From positions 1 to 49,927 of the forward strand of contig QHVJ01000108.1 of assembly GCA_003222275.1 (NCBI GenBank): a DNA stretch of 49,927 nucleotides, written 5' to 3'. The notes under the pieces were generated by a model. That model did no database searches and was not told the origin of the DNA. It saw only the letters and a list, made by a program, of their open reading frames with translations. Below, piece by piece: positions 18,185-26,694 of this stretch (positions are counted from its first letter, which is position 1; each line of letters begins with the position of its first letter). Position numbers and translations under genes: made by a program. This stretch comes from Acidobacteriota bacterium. GTDB taxonomy: Bacteria > Acidobacteriota > Vicinamibacteria > Fen-336.

Positions 18185-19498
18185 ATGACCCAGCGCCCGT
18201 ACCACGCCCTCCGGCATCGCGACTTCCGCCGGCTGTGGGCGGCCCAGCTCGTTTCCATCACCGGCTCCCAGATGCAGATGGTGGCCCTGCACTGGCACGT
18301 GTACCTGCTCACCCGGTCGCCCCTCGCCCTGGGCATGGTGGGACTGACCCGCGTCGTTCCCATCATCGCGTTCTCGCTGTGGGGCGGGGTCGTCGCGGAC
18401 CGCGCGGACCGCAAGAAGGTGATGTTCGCCGCCCAGTCGGGCATGGCCGTGCTCTCGGCGATGCTGGCCGCGCTCACCTTCGCCGGCCGCGAGACCGTGC
18501 TCGCCCTCTACGCGCTGAACGCGCTTCTCGCCGCCGCCTCGGCGTTCGACAATCCGGCCCGGCAGGCGCTCATCCCGCGGCTGGTGCCGCCGGAGGACCT
18601 GCCCGGGGCGCTCTCCCTGAACCTGACGATGTTCCACGCCGCGTTCATCATTGGCCCTGCCCTGGCCGGGCTGCTGATCGCGGGACAGGGGACGATCGTC
18701 GTCCGGCCGGCCGAGCTGGCGGGGGCCGGGGCCGGCCAGGACACGGGCACCCTGGCCTTCATCTACGCGCTCAACGCGCTTTCGTTCGTGGCCGTGCTCT
18801 TCGCCCTGATGACGATGCGCACCTCCGGCGTGGTCACGGCCGAGGGGGGCGCCCACGAGGCGCCGCTGGCCGCCCTGCGCGCAGGGCTGCGCTTCGTCCT
18901 CACGACGCCGATCATGGTCTGGACGATGGGCCTCGACTTCTTCGCCACTTTCTTCGCAGGCTCGATGTCGCTGCTGCCGATCTTCGCCGACCAGGTCCTC
19001 CACGTCGGCGCGGCCGGCTACGGCTGGCTCGTCGCCGCTCCCGCCGTCGGCGCCCTGCTGGGCTCGATCTACACCTCCGTCTGGCCGCTGCCCCGGCGGC
19101 AAGGGGTGGTGCTGCTGTGGTCGATCGCCGCCTACGGGATGGCCACGATCGTCTACGGCTTCTCCCGCAGTTACGTCCTGACCCTCGTCGCTCTTGCCGG
19201 AACCGGCCTCGCCGACCTCGTCTCCACGGTCGTCCGCCAGACGCTACGCCAGCTCCTGACTCCCGACCACCTGCGCGGGCGCATGACCTCGGTGAACATG
19301 ATCTTCTTCATGGGCGGCCCGCAGCTCGGAGAGATGGAGGCGGGGCTCGTCGCCTCGCTCTTCGCCTCCGCGGTCACGGGGGTCACCGTGTCCGTGGTCT
19401 CGGGGGGGCTGGCCACCCTCGTCATCGCGGCGGCGGTGGGGGCGGCGACGCCGCTCGTCCGGCGCTACGAGCCGCCGTCCTCGCCGGTCCGCCCCTGA
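18185..19498 (+). CDS. major facilitator superfamily transporter
   Basis: The 437-residue protein has about twelve membrane helices and the MFS loop-2 signature as WGGVVADRADRKKVM. Its order and length are like the EntS/MFS_3 exporters of enterobactin and macrolides. An NPARQALIPRLVPPEDL segment typical of that subgroup follows helix 4. The substrate is unknown. Lying between liuB and the crotonase gene, it might export a short-chain acid or merely be a neighbour. ATG 18185 has no ribosome-binding site. The dispersed repeat occupies the upstream gap. Confidence 0.9.
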   Translation: MTQRPYHALRHRDFRRLWAAQLVSITGSQMQMVALHWHVYLLTRSPLALGMVGLTRVVPIIAFSLWGGVVADRADRKKVMFAAQSGMAVLSAMLAALTFAGRETVLALYALNALLAAASAFDNPARQALIPRLVPPEDLPGALSLNLTMFHAAFIIGPALAGLLIAGQGTIVVRPAELAGAGAGQDTGTLAFIYALNALSFVAVLFALMTMRTSGVVTAEGGAHEAPLAALRAGLRFVLTTPIMVWTMGLDFFATFFAGSMSLLPIFADQVLHVGAAGYGWLVAAPAVGALLGSIYTSVWPLPRRQGVVLLWSIAAYGMATIVYGFSRSYVLTLVALAGTGLADLVSTVVRQTLRQLLTPDHLRGRMTSVNMIFFMGGPQLGEMEAGLVASLFASAVTGVTVSVVSGGLATLVIAAAVGAATPLVRRYEPPSSPVRP

Positions 19499-19517
19499 CT
19501 GGCCGGACGCCGAGGCC

Positions 19518-19532
19518 CCGTGGCATACTGCG
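19518..19532 (+). promoter_or_regulatory. 15-bp motif with CATACT -10 box before the crotonase gene
   Basis: This is an exact copy of the 15 bases at 16472-16486. The CATACT here ends 9 nt before GTG 19539. It may mark co-regulation of the two leucine-pathway genes. Confidence 0.45.
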
Positions 19533-19538
19533 CGCAGC

Positions 19539-20321
19539 GTGAACCTCGAGCGCATTGAGGTGCAGTTCGATGGTCCGGTGGCGCGCATCTGGCTGAACCG
19601 CCCCTCCGCCCGCAACGCGTTCGACGGCCTGATGGTCACCGAGCTGCGCAAGACACTATTCGACCTGCGCACGGTCGACGCGGTGCGGGTGGTCGTGCTC
19701 GGGGGCCGTGGCGCTTCCTTCTGCGCGGGGGCGGACCTCGAGTGGATGCGGGCCACCGCGTCCTTCTCGCGCGAGGAAAACCTGCGTGAGGCCCAGGCCC
19801 TCGCCGATCTCTTCTTCACCGTGTACGAGTCGCCCAAGCCGGTGGTGGCTCGCGTCCATGGCGCCGCGCTCGGCGGGGGATCCGGGCTCGTTGCGGCGTG
19901 CGATATCCCGGTCGCCGCCCTCGGTACGCAGTTCGGCTTCACGGAGGTGCGGCTGGGCATACTCCCCGCGGTGATCTCCCCCTACGTGATCGGCAAGATC
20001 GGCGAATCGGCGGCGCGGGAGCTGTTCCTCACCGGCGAGCGCTTCGAGGCGGTCCGGGCCCTCGAGATCGGCCTCGTGCGCGCGGCGGTGCCGGAGGCGG
20101 ACCTCGACGCCGCCATCGAAGGACGGGTACAGGAGCTGCTGAAGGCCGGTCCGCGGGCGATCGCGGAGGCGAAGGCCCTCATCCGCGAGGTCGCGTTCCG
20201 GCGCGTGGAGGACGTGCAGCGCTACACGGTGGAGCGCATCGCCGAGGTCCGGGCCTCGCCCGAGGGCCAGGAGGGCATGCGCGCGTTCCTGGAGAAGCGC
20301 AAGCCCTACTGGGTCCCTTGA
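19539..20321 (+). CDS. liuC: enoyl-CoA hydratase/isomerase family protein, probable methylglutaconyl-CoA hydratase
   Basis: The 260-residue crotonase-fold enzyme has the oxyanion-hole segments CAGADLEWMR and VHGAALGGGSGLVAACD, and the catalytic glutamate region FTEVRLGILP. Family members hydrate many enoyl-CoAs. Its position between the carboxylase beta subunit and the biotin carboxylase/HMG-CoA lyase genes suggests 3-methylglutaconyl-CoA hydratase (LiuC) in leucine breakdown. GTG 19539 gives the usual N-terminus. The TGA overlaps the next gene's TTG. Confidence 0.9.
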   Translation: MNLERIEVQFDGPVARIWLNRPSARNAFDGLMVTELRKTLFDLRTVDAVRVVVLGGRGASFCAGADLEWMRATASFSREENLREAQALADLFFTVYESPKPVVARVHGAALGGGSGLVAACDIPVAALGTQFGFTEVRLGILPAVISPYVIGKIGESAARELFLTGERFEAVRALEIGLVRAAVPEADLDAAIEGRVQELLKAGPRAIAEAKALIREVAFRRVEDVQRYTVERIAEVRASPEGQEGMRAFLEKRKPYWVP

Positions 20322-21889
20322 GCCCGCCGGCTCCGCCCGGCGCCTCGCGCCACCTCCGGTCCCTGGCCGCCGCGCTTGCGCTCATGCTCGTCGCCGTCGG
20401 CGTGCTCGTCGCGTGGTCGTGGCGGTACAGCTCCGGGCACCTCGTCTACGCGCTCGACGACGCCTACATCCACCTGGCCATGGCGCGGAACCTGGCCGAG
20501 CACGGCGTCTTCGGCGTGACGCGGTACGGCTTCACATCGTCTTCGTCCTCACCGCTGTGGACGCTGGTGCTGGCCGGGGTGTTCGCCATTTTCGGCGCGC
20601 GCGACTGGGTGCCTCTCGCTTTCAACGTCCTCTTTGCCGCTTCGCTCCTCGCGGTGGCCGACCGCGTACTCCAGACCCACGGGGCCCGACCACGATCCCG
20701 GCTGCTGGCCCTCGTCGCGGTCGTCGTCCTCACGCCGGTTCCGCCGCTGGTGCTGGTGGGACAGGAGCATCTCCTGCACGCCACGCTGACGCTCGTCTTC
20801 GCGGCGCTGCTGACATGGGCGGCGCCTTCGGCGGCGCTCCTCCTCGTCGCCCCCGCCCTGACGGCGACGCGATACGAGGGGCTGTTCCTCGTGTTCATCG
20901 CATGTCTCGTTCTCGCCGCCCGGCGCCGCTCCTCGTTCGCGCTCGCGCTCGGCGTCGTTTCGCTGCTACCGCCCGCCGTCTATGGCCTCGTCTCCCTCGC
21001 CCATGGCTGGTACGCGCTGCCCAACCCCGTCATCCTCAAGGGCGCCCTGGGCGAGGGCCTCGCGGGCTGGGGCCGCCTCGCCCTGGTGCCGTTCCTCGGC
21101 GGATGGGGCGAGCTCGTCCGTACCCCTCACGTGCTGGCGCTCGTCATGCTGGCCGCGGTGACGCTCGTCGCGCGCTGGCGCTCGCCGTCGTCCCGGGAGG
21201 GCACGCTGCTGATCGTGTTCATCGGCACGGCCATCCTCCATCTGCAATATGCCCGGACCGGCTGGTTCTATCGCTACGAGGCGTACCTGGTGGTGTTCGG
21301 CATCGTGGCGGCCGCCGTCGCGCTGGACGGCCTCGGCGACCGCGTCCGCCCGAGGTGGCTGCCCGCGGCGCTCGCTTCCGCGGTGGCGCTGGTCTGCGCC
21401 GTGCGCGGGGTCCGCGCCCATCTCGAGACGCCCGGCGCAGTCGGCAACATCTACGAGCAGCAGATCCAGATGGGCCGGTTCCTCGCGCGGTACTACCCGG
21501 GAGAGTCGGTGGCCGCCAACGATATCGGCGCGATCGACTGGCTGGCCGATCTGCGTGTCCTGGATCTGTGGGGCCTGGCCAGCCGTGAAGTGGCGGAGGC
21601 GAAGCTCACGGGTCGTTACACGACGGCCGTGATCGCGGAGCTCGCCCGATCTCGCGGCGACCGCGTGGCGGTGATCTACGAGCGCTGGCTGGACGCGGCG
21701 GGGGGCGTCCCGCCGGAGTGGATCCGCGCCGGCCGATGGCGGGTCGCCCGCAACGTGGTCCTCGGCGACCGCACGGTCGCGTTCTACGCGGTCGATCCGA
21801 CCGAGGCGGCCGCCCTCGCCGATCACCTCCGCGTGTTCGCGCCGGAGCTTCCACCCGGCGTCGCGCAGATGGGGCCGTACACGCGCTAG
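20318..21889 (+). CDS. GT-C-fold integral membrane protein (putative glycosyltransferase)
   Basis: This protein of about 523 residues has a first helix followed by YALDDAYIHLAMARNLAEHG. This DD motif after helix 1 is typical of GT-C enzymes that use lipid-linked sugars. About eight to ten more helices follow, then a soluble C-terminal region of about 130 residues starting near EQQIQMGRFLARYYPGE, which looks like the periplasmic domain of such proteins. The donor and acceptor are unknown. TTG 20318 overlaps the crotonase stop (TTGA). An internal ATG near 20383 is an alternative. Confidence 0.75.
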   Translation: MSPPAPPGASRHLRSLAAALALMLVAVGVLVAWSWRYSSGHLVYALDDAYIHLAMARNLAEHGVFGVTRYGFTSSSSSPLWTLVLAGVFAIFGARDWVPLAFNVLFAASLLAVADRVLQTHGARPRSRLLALVAVVVLTPVPPLVLVGQEHLLHATLTLVFAALLTWAAPSAALLLVAPALTATRYEGLFLVFIACLVLAARRRSSFALALGVVSLLPPAVYGLVSLAHGWYALPNPVILKGALGEGLAGWGRLALVPFLGGWGELVRTPHVLALVMLAAVTLVARWRSPSSREGTLLIVFIGTAILHLQYARTGWFYRYEAYLVVFGIVAAAVALDGLGDRVRPRWLPAALASAVALVCAVRGVRAHLETPGAVGNIYEQQIQMGRFLARYYPGESVAANDIGAIDWLADLRVLDLWGLASREVAEAKLTGRYTTAVIAELARSRGDRVAVIYERWLDAAGGVPPEWIRAGRWRVARNVVLGDRTVAFYAVDPTEAAALADHLRVFAPELPPGVAQMGPYTR

Positions 21890-21900
21890 ATGCTTTCTTG

Positions 21901-21929
21901 TTGACAGCAGTGACCGCGGGGCCTAGGCT
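21901..21929 (+). promoter_or_regulatory. sigma-70 promoter of the DUF4440-like gene
   Basis: A perfect -35 TTGACA (21901-21906) is followed by exactly 17 bp and TAGGCT (21924-21929). The start site would lie about 43 nt before the ATG, leaving a leader with a GAGAGG ribosome-binding site. Confidence 0.7.
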
Positions 21930-21978
21930 GTTGTGTTCCAAGAGCTAACAATCGATCTTTCCGAATGAGAGGTTTCGC

Positions 21979-22443
21979 ATGAACCGGATAGCTACGGGTG
22001 TCGTCGTTGCCGCCGCATTCTCGCTCGCTACCGTCAGCGCCGTGCCCGCCCGCGGTCAGGGCAGCACCGCCAGCGTCGAGGACCAGATCAAGAAGATGGA
22101 GAAGGACCGCGCCGCGGCCGTCGTCAAGGGAGATGTGGCGACACTGGAAAAGCTGACCTCCGACGACTACATCCTGATCAATGCAAACGGCGAGTTGTCG
22201 GACAAGCCGACCACCATGAACAACATCAAGACGGGCGTCATCAAGCTCACGGCCAACGAGGTCTCGGACCTGAAGGTCCGCGTCTACGGTAATACGGCCG
22301 TGGTGACCGGCAAGTCGACCGCGAAGGGAACCATCGGCGGCCGAGAGCTGAAAGGACCGGTCATGTTCACTCGCGTCTACGTCAAGAAAGACGGCAAGTG
22401 GCAGTCGGTCGCGTTCCAGCAGACGCCCATCGTCGCTCCCTGA
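21979..22443 (+). CDS. exported SnoaL/DUF4440-like (NTF2-fold) protein
   Basis: The 154-residue protein has a signal peptide (about 1-29, cleavage near ARG-QG). The mature NTF2-like domain shows the DUF4440 pattern: VEDQIKKMEKDRAAAVVKGDVATLEKLTSDDYILINANGEL, then beta strands ending KWQSVAFQQTP. Such domains bind or convert small ligands; no specific function is established for the secreted group. It has its own promoter (21901-21929). Its codon and base composition look less GC-rich than those of the flanking membrane proteins. Confidence 0.85.
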   Translation: MNRIATGVVVAAAFSLATVSAVPARGQGSTASVEDQIKKMEKDRAAAVVKGDVATLEKLTSDDYILINANGELSDKPTTMNNIKTGVIKLTANEVSDLKVRVYGNTAVVTGKSTAKGTIGGRELKGPVMFTRVYVKKDGKWQSVAFQQTPIVAP

Positions 22444-22461
22444 GCGGTGTAGGTCCGGACT

Positions 22462-22499
22462 GGTCGCCGGTGATGCGGTAGGTACCGCCGCCGGCGACC
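22462..22499. terminator. nested hairpin between convergent genes
   Basis: A 9-bp outer stem (ggtcgccgg 22462-22470 / ccggcgacc 22491-22499) encloses a 6-bp inner stem (gcggta / taccgc). It lies 18 bp after the DUF4440-like stop and 46 bp from the convergent membrane protein stop, so it could act for both strands. No T-run is present, so a rho-independent mechanism is uncertain. Confidence 0.5.
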
Positions 22500-22545
22500 G
22501 GGCCGCCTCCAGACCGCCGATACCGCGCAGAAGCGGAGCGCGTCG

Positions 22546-23904
22546 TCAAAAGTCGTTTTCGGGCAACGGCGGGAAGAACAGCGTGCCGGGCGCCACCGGC
22601 TCGAACGGTCCGTTGCGTCGCGCGCGACCGATGCGTGAGCCGAGGCCAGGAAGGTCCGCCGCCGACATGACGCCGTGGGCGGCGAGCTGACGCTCGAGGG
22701 CCGTGCGCCGCTCGGCTGGAATCGTGGCCCGCTCGGCGTACGCGCCATACAACATCTGCGCGTTCCAGCGGATGGCGCGGGCGCTGTCGGGGTGGAAGTT
22801 GAGCGCGAAGGCTCGCGACACGTGGGCGCCGCCGAGGACACCCGAGGCGAACAGCACCGCGGCGGCCGCCCGCAACGCCGGGTGATCGCGGGCGAGCGCC
22901 CACAGCGCGCTGCCGTAGAAGAGCGCGGCGAAGCTCACCGCAAAGAACAGCATGTCGTCGCGGCGGAACGTCAGCGCCGGCGTGCAGGCCAGAACCGCCG
23001 ACGCCAGGAAGACGAACGCGGGGCGCGCGTCGATCGACCGCCGGCAGAGCATCAGGCCGAGGACGACCAGCACGGGAGCCGCCGTCCACGTCCAGGCCAG
23101 CGCGCGGCTGAGGCCGTCGAACGACTCGGGGCCGACGAGGTTCAGTACCCGCCGGACGGCGACGAAGAAGCTCTGCACGTCCATGCCTGGCGGAGGCGCG
23201 TCGGGCACGGTGTGCAGCCGATGGACGAAGAGCGCACCGGAGACCGCCAGCAGGCCGACGGCAAAGGCCATCAGGGCCCGGCGCTCGGCGGGCGCGGCCA
23301 TGAAACCCAAGAGCAGCAGTACGGGCACGAGAGCGAGCGCATCCTCGCGGACGAGGACCGCCGACGCGAAAGCCAGCAGCGATGCGACGAGCCACGGTGG
23401 AGACCGCCGGCGCAAGCCCGCCATGAGGGCCAAGGTGGCGGCCGCGAAGAACAGGCCTTGCAAGGGGTGGTTCCCGTCGGTGAGCCAGGCGTAGTGATAC
23501 ACGCTGTAGCGCGAGCAGAGGAGCAGCAGGCCGGCCCCGATCGCCGCCGGCTCGGGCACGCCGAGCGAGCCGGCCACCCTCACGAGCAGGCTCGCGTAGA
23601 GGGCGAACAGAGCGACCAGGAAGAGCCGGTGGGCGGCGACGTCCTCGCCCAAGACCCGGTAGCGCGCCTCGTTGAAGAGCAGGGTGAGCGGCCGGAGGCC
23701 GGGGTGCTCGATCCCGTCGGGATCCCACGACCCCCACCAGGCCCGCGCTCTCTCTTCGGGCGCGAACGTGCGCAGCAGGTGGAGGTCGTCGTAGACCATC
23801 GGCCAGCGGAGCGCCGGCCACGCGAGGGCGAGTCCGACGATGAAGAAGAGGAGGAAGCTGGCCGCCGCGCCGCGCAGCGCCCGCATGCGCGCGGATGGTA
23901 GCAT
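22546..23904 (-). CDS. GT-C-like polytopic membrane protein
   Basis: This protein of about 452 residues has a first helix followed by WPMVYDDLHLLRTFAPEERARAWWG, again a DD motif after helix 1 as in GT-C transferases. About ten helices and a hydrophilic C-terminal tail follow. The motif YYAWLTDGNHPLQ-like region (YHYAWLTDGNH) and many short loops recall O-mannosyl or arabinosyl transferase-like proteins. No specific family can be named. ATG 23904 or ATG 23886 may be the start; neither has a ribosome-binding site. It diverges from the biotin carboxylase gene with a gap of only 15-33 bp. Confidence 0.7.
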   Translation of the reverse strand: MLPSARMRALRGAAASFLLFFIVGLALAWPALRWPMVYDDLHLLRTFAPEERARAWWGSWDPDGIEHPGLRPLTLLFNEARYRVLGEDVAAHRLFLVALFALYASLLVRVAGSLGVPEPAAIGAGLLLLCSRYSVYHYAWLTDGNHPLQGLFFAAATLALMAGLRRRSPPWLVASLLAFASAVLVREDALALVPVLLLLGFMAAPAERRALMAFAVGLLAVSGALFVHRLHTVPDAPPPGMDVQSFFVAVRRVLNLVGPESFDGLSRALAWTWTAAPVLVVLGLMLCRRSIDARPAFVFLASAVLACTPALTFRRDDMLFFAVSFAALFYGSALWALARDHPALRAAAAVLFASGVLGGAHVSRAFALNFHPDSARAIRWNAQMLYGAYAERATIPAERRTALERQLAAHGVMSAADLPGLGSRIGRARRNGPFEPVAPGTLFFPPLPENDF

Positions 23905-23919
23905 GGTCGGGGAGAAGGC

Positions 23920-25398
23920 TTGTTCGCAAAGGTCCTCATTGCCAACCGGGGTGAGATCGCCGTGCGCGTGGCCCGTACGTGCCGCGTCATGGGCATTCCC
24001 ACGGTGGCCGTGTACTCCGAGGCCGATCGGGGCGCGCTCCATCCCCGGGAGGCCGACGAGGCGGTCCTCGTCGGCCCGGCCGAGGCCGCCCGCTCCTACC
24101 TCGACATCGACGCGGTGCTGGCGGCGGCCAAGCGGACCGGGGCCGACGCCGTCCATCCCGGCTACGGCTTCCTGAGCCAGAACGCCGACTTCGCGGAGGC
24201 GGTGCTCCGCGCCGGGCTCACGTTCATCGGCCCGCCGCCCGACGTGCACCGCGCGATGGGCGACAAGCAGGCCGCGCGGCGGCGGATGGCGGCCTCCGGC
24301 GTCCCCGTCGTCCCCGGCTACGAAGGCGACGACCAGTCGGACGGCGCGCTGCTTGCGGCCGCGCGCGAGGTCGGCTGGCCCGTGATCCTCAAGCCGTCGC
24401 GGGGAGGCGGCGGCAAGGGAATGCGCGTCGTGCGAAGCGCGGAGGACTTCCCCTCCGCGCTGGCGGCCTCGCGCCGCGAGGCGCGCGGGGCCTTCGGCGA
24501 CGACCGCATGGTGCTCGAGCGGTACCTGGAGAAGCCCCGTCACGTCGAGGTCCAGGTGCTCGGCGACACTCACGGGCATCTCGTGCACCTCTTCGAGCGC
24601 GAGTGCTCCATCCAGCGCCGCCACCAGAAGATCGTCGAAGAGACGCCGAGCCCCGCCCTCACGCCCGAGCGCCGCGCGGCGCTGTGCGCGGCGGGCCTGG
24701 CCGCGGCGCGGGCCGCCGCGTATGTGAATGCGGGCACGGTGGAGTTCCTCCTCGCCCCCGACGGCTCGTTCTACTTCCTCGAGGTCAACACGCGCCTGCA
24801 GGTCGAGCACGCGGTGACGGAGGCGATCACGGGGCTGGACCTCGTGCGCCTGCAGATCGAGATCGCGGCGGGGAAGGCGCTCCCGTTCGGGCCGGACGAG
24901 GTGTCCGCGCAGGGGCATGCGCTCGAGTGCCGGCTGTACGCGGAAGACCCCGACCACGACGATCGGCCCGCGCCGGGCCGCGTCCTCCACTACGCCGCCC
25001 CCGAAGGTCCCGGGATCCGATTCGACTCGGGCGTGGTCGCGGGCTCGGAGGTCACCGTCCACTACGACCCGATGCTCGCCAAGCTCGTGACCTGGGGCCG
25101 CGATCGCGGCGAGGCGGTGGCGCGCATGCGCGCCGCCCTGCGCCGGACCGTCGTGCTCGGCGTGACCACGAACCTCGCGCGGCTGCAGGCGATCGTCGAT
25201 CATCCCGCCTTCCGGGCCGGCGCGCTCCACACCGGCTTCATCGAAGAGCACCTCGCCGCTCCGGCGCCGCCCGTGGGCCCGCCGCCCGAAGCCCTGGCGG
25301 CCGCCCATGCCGCTCTCCGCCTGAGCCGTGGCGCGGGCTCTCCCGAAGCGGCCGCATCCGATCCATGGGAGACGCTGGGCCCGTGGCGGCTCGCGTGA
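23920..25398 (+). CDS. liuD: biotin carboxylase subunit of methylcrotonyl-CoA carboxylase (no BCCP domain)
   Basis: The 492-residue protein has a complete biotin carboxylase core: FAKVLIANRGEIAVRV at the start, YGFLSQNADFAEA, the ATP-grasp glycine loop PSRGGGGKGMRVV, EVNTRLQVEHAVTE and RMRAALRRT. It continues into the linker DPWETLGPWRL, which in one-piece alpha subunits leads into the BT and BCCP domains. Here the frame stops and those domains are encoded by the next gene. TTG 23920 is supported by GGGGAGAAGG directly upstream. Leucine-pathway assignment rests on the neighbouring carboxyltransferase, crotonase and HMG-CoA lyase genes. Confidence 0.92.
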   Translation: MFAKVLIANRGEIAVRVARTCRVMGIPTVAVYSEADRGALHPREADEAVLVGPAEAARSYLDIDAVLAAAKRTGADAVHPGYGFLSQNADFAEAVLRAGLTFIGPPPDVHRAMGDKQAARRRMAASGVPVVPGYEGDDQSDGALLAAAREVGWPVILKPSRGGGGKGMRVVRSAEDFPSALAASRREARGAFGDDRMVLERYLEKPRHVEVQVLGDTHGHLVHLFERECSIQRRHQKIVEETPSPALTPERRAALCAAGLAAARAAAYVNAGTVEFLLAPDGSFYFLEVNTRLQVEHAVTEAITGLDLVRLQIEIAAGKALPFGPDEVSAQGHALECRLYAEDPDHDDRPAPGRVLHYAAPEGPGIRFDSGVVAGSEVTVHYDPMLAKLVTWGRDRGEAVARMRAALRRTVVLGVTTNLARLQAIVDHPAFRAGALHTGFIEEHLAAPAPPVGPPPEALAAAHAALRLSRGAGSPEAAASDPWETLGPWRLA

Positions 25399-25775
25399 GC
25401 GTCGAGCTCGTCGCCCCCGGCATCTTCGTCTGGCGCGACGACGACCACGTCGAGACGTTCCACTGCGTCCGCGACGGGGAGGTCGTCCATCTCTTCTGGC
25501 GGGGGACGGCGTACCGGCTCGAGGCGGACGGCCAGAGCTCACGCTCCGCCCACCGTGTGGTCCCGGGAGCGCTCGAGGCGCCGATGCCGGGCCGGGTGAT
25601 CGCGGTGCGGGTCGAGCCCGGCCAGGCGGTCACGAAGGGGCAGGAGCTCCTCGTCGTCGAGGCGATGAAGATGGAGAACGCCCTCCGCGCGCCGCGCGAC
25701 GGGACCGTGAAATCCGTGGCCGCCCGTCCCGGGGACATGGTGAGCCCGGGCGTGGTGCTGGTGGAGCTGGAGTGA
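25395..25775 (+). CDS. BT-BCCP subunit (biotin carboxyl carrier) split from the alpha chain
   Basis: The 126-residue protein starts with a short beta-rich segment (VSVELVAPGIFVWRDDDHVE to about residue 50) that corresponds to the end of the BT domain of carboxylase alpha chains. A biotinyl domain follows, with the biotin lysine in VVEAMKMENALRAP. GTG 25395 overlaps the biotin carboxylase TGA (GTGA), an ordinary junction in this genome, so the split appears natural and not a sequencing error. It should carry CO2 between the carboxylase and the carboxyltransferase LiuB. Confidence 0.93.
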   Translation: MSVELVAPGIFVWRDDDHVETFHCVRDGEVVHLFWRGTAYRLEADGQSSRSAHRVVPGALEAPMPGRVIAVRVEPGQAVTKGQELLVVEAMKMENALRAPRDGTVKSVAARPGDMVSPGVVLVELE

Positions 25776-26674
25776 GCCTCGGCTCGCTGCCGCGCCGCGT
25801 GACGGTCGTGGAGGTCGGACCGCGCGACGGCCTGCAGAACGAAGCGGCCCCGGTCACGGTGGACGACCGCGTCTCGTTCTGCAACCGTCTGCTCGACGCC
25901 GGCCTGAAGGTGGTGGAGGTCGGGGCCTTCGTCTCGCCGCGCTGGGTGCCGCAGATGGCCGGCTCCGACGAGGTCGTCCGCCGCGTCGGCCGGCGGCCGG
26001 GCGCGAAGACACCGGTGCTCGTCCCCAACCGCCAGGGCTTCGAGCAGGCCCGGCAGGCCGGCGTGAAGGAGATCGCCGTCTTCACCGCCGCCAGCGAGAC
26101 CTTCAACCGGAAGAACATCAACGCGACGATCGACGAGAGCTTCCAGCGCTTCGCGGAGTTCGTGCCCGAGGCGGCGAAGGACGGGTTCTGGGTGCGCGGC
26201 TACGTATCCACCTGCTTCGGCTGCCCGTACGAGGGACAGGTGAAGCCGGAAAAGGTGGCAGAGGTGGCGCGGCGGCTGCTCGAGGCCGGGTGCCACGAGA
26301 TCTCCATCGGCGACACCATCGGCGTCGGCGTTCCGTCCCAGGTGACCGACGTCATGGGCCGGCTGAAAGAGGTCGTGCCCGCCCGCGCCCTCGCCGTCCA
26401 CTTCCACGACACGAGGGGCACGGCCCTCGCCAACGTGCTCGCCGCCCTGCAGTCGGGCATCGCCACCGTCGACAGCTCGGCGGGCGGCCTCGGGGGCTGT
26501 CCCTACGCGCCCGGAGCGAGCGGGAACCTGGCCACCGAGGACTTGCTCTACATGCTCCACGGCATGGGCATCGAGACCGGCGTCGACCTGGCCCAGGTGG
26601 CCGCCGCCTCCCGCGCCATCGCCCCCCGGCTCGGCCATCCCCTGCCCAGCCGCTACCTGCAAGCCTGCCGCTGA
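25772..26674 (+). CDS. liuE: hydroxymethylglutaryl-CoA lyase
   Basis: The 300-residue TIM-barrel enzyme cleaves HMG-CoA to acetyl-CoA and acetoacetate, the last step of leucine degradation. Active-site motifs are VEVGPRDGLQNE at the N-terminus, VHFHDTRG with the metal histidines, and the glycine-rich loop GGLGGCPYAPGASGN with the catalytic cysteine. GTG 25772 overlaps the BCCP stop. Length and motifs match bacterial MvaB/LiuE. Confidence 0.96.
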   Translation: MSLGSLPRRVTVVEVGPRDGLQNEAAPVTVDDRVSFCNRLLDAGLKVVEVGAFVSPRWVPQMAGSDEVVRRVGRRPGAKTPVLVPNRQGFEQARQAGVKEIAVFTAASETFNRKNINATIDESFQRFAEFVPEAAKDGFWVRGYVSTCFGCPYEGQVKPEKVAEVARRLLEAGCHEISIGDTIGVGVPSQVTDVMGRLKEVVPARALAVHFHDTRGTALANVLAALQSGIATVDSSAGGLGGCPYAPGASGNLATEDLLYMLHGMGIETGVDLAQVAAASRAIAPRLGHPLPSRYLQACR

Positions 26675-26694
26675 GGCGAATGCGGAGAGGTGCC

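Noticed and set aside
25383-25400. Frameshift error or programmed frameshift splitting the carboxylase alpha chain
   Set aside because: No slippery heptamer is evident and the GTGA overlap equals other gene junctions in the window, so a true split is preferred, though not proven.
22546-25542. A 998-codon minus-strand frame reaching through the carboxylase region
   Set aside because: Only the part up to about 23904 reads as a membrane protein. The rest is antisense to the biotin carboxylase and has the Arg/Gly/His-rich composition of a GC-rich shadow frame.
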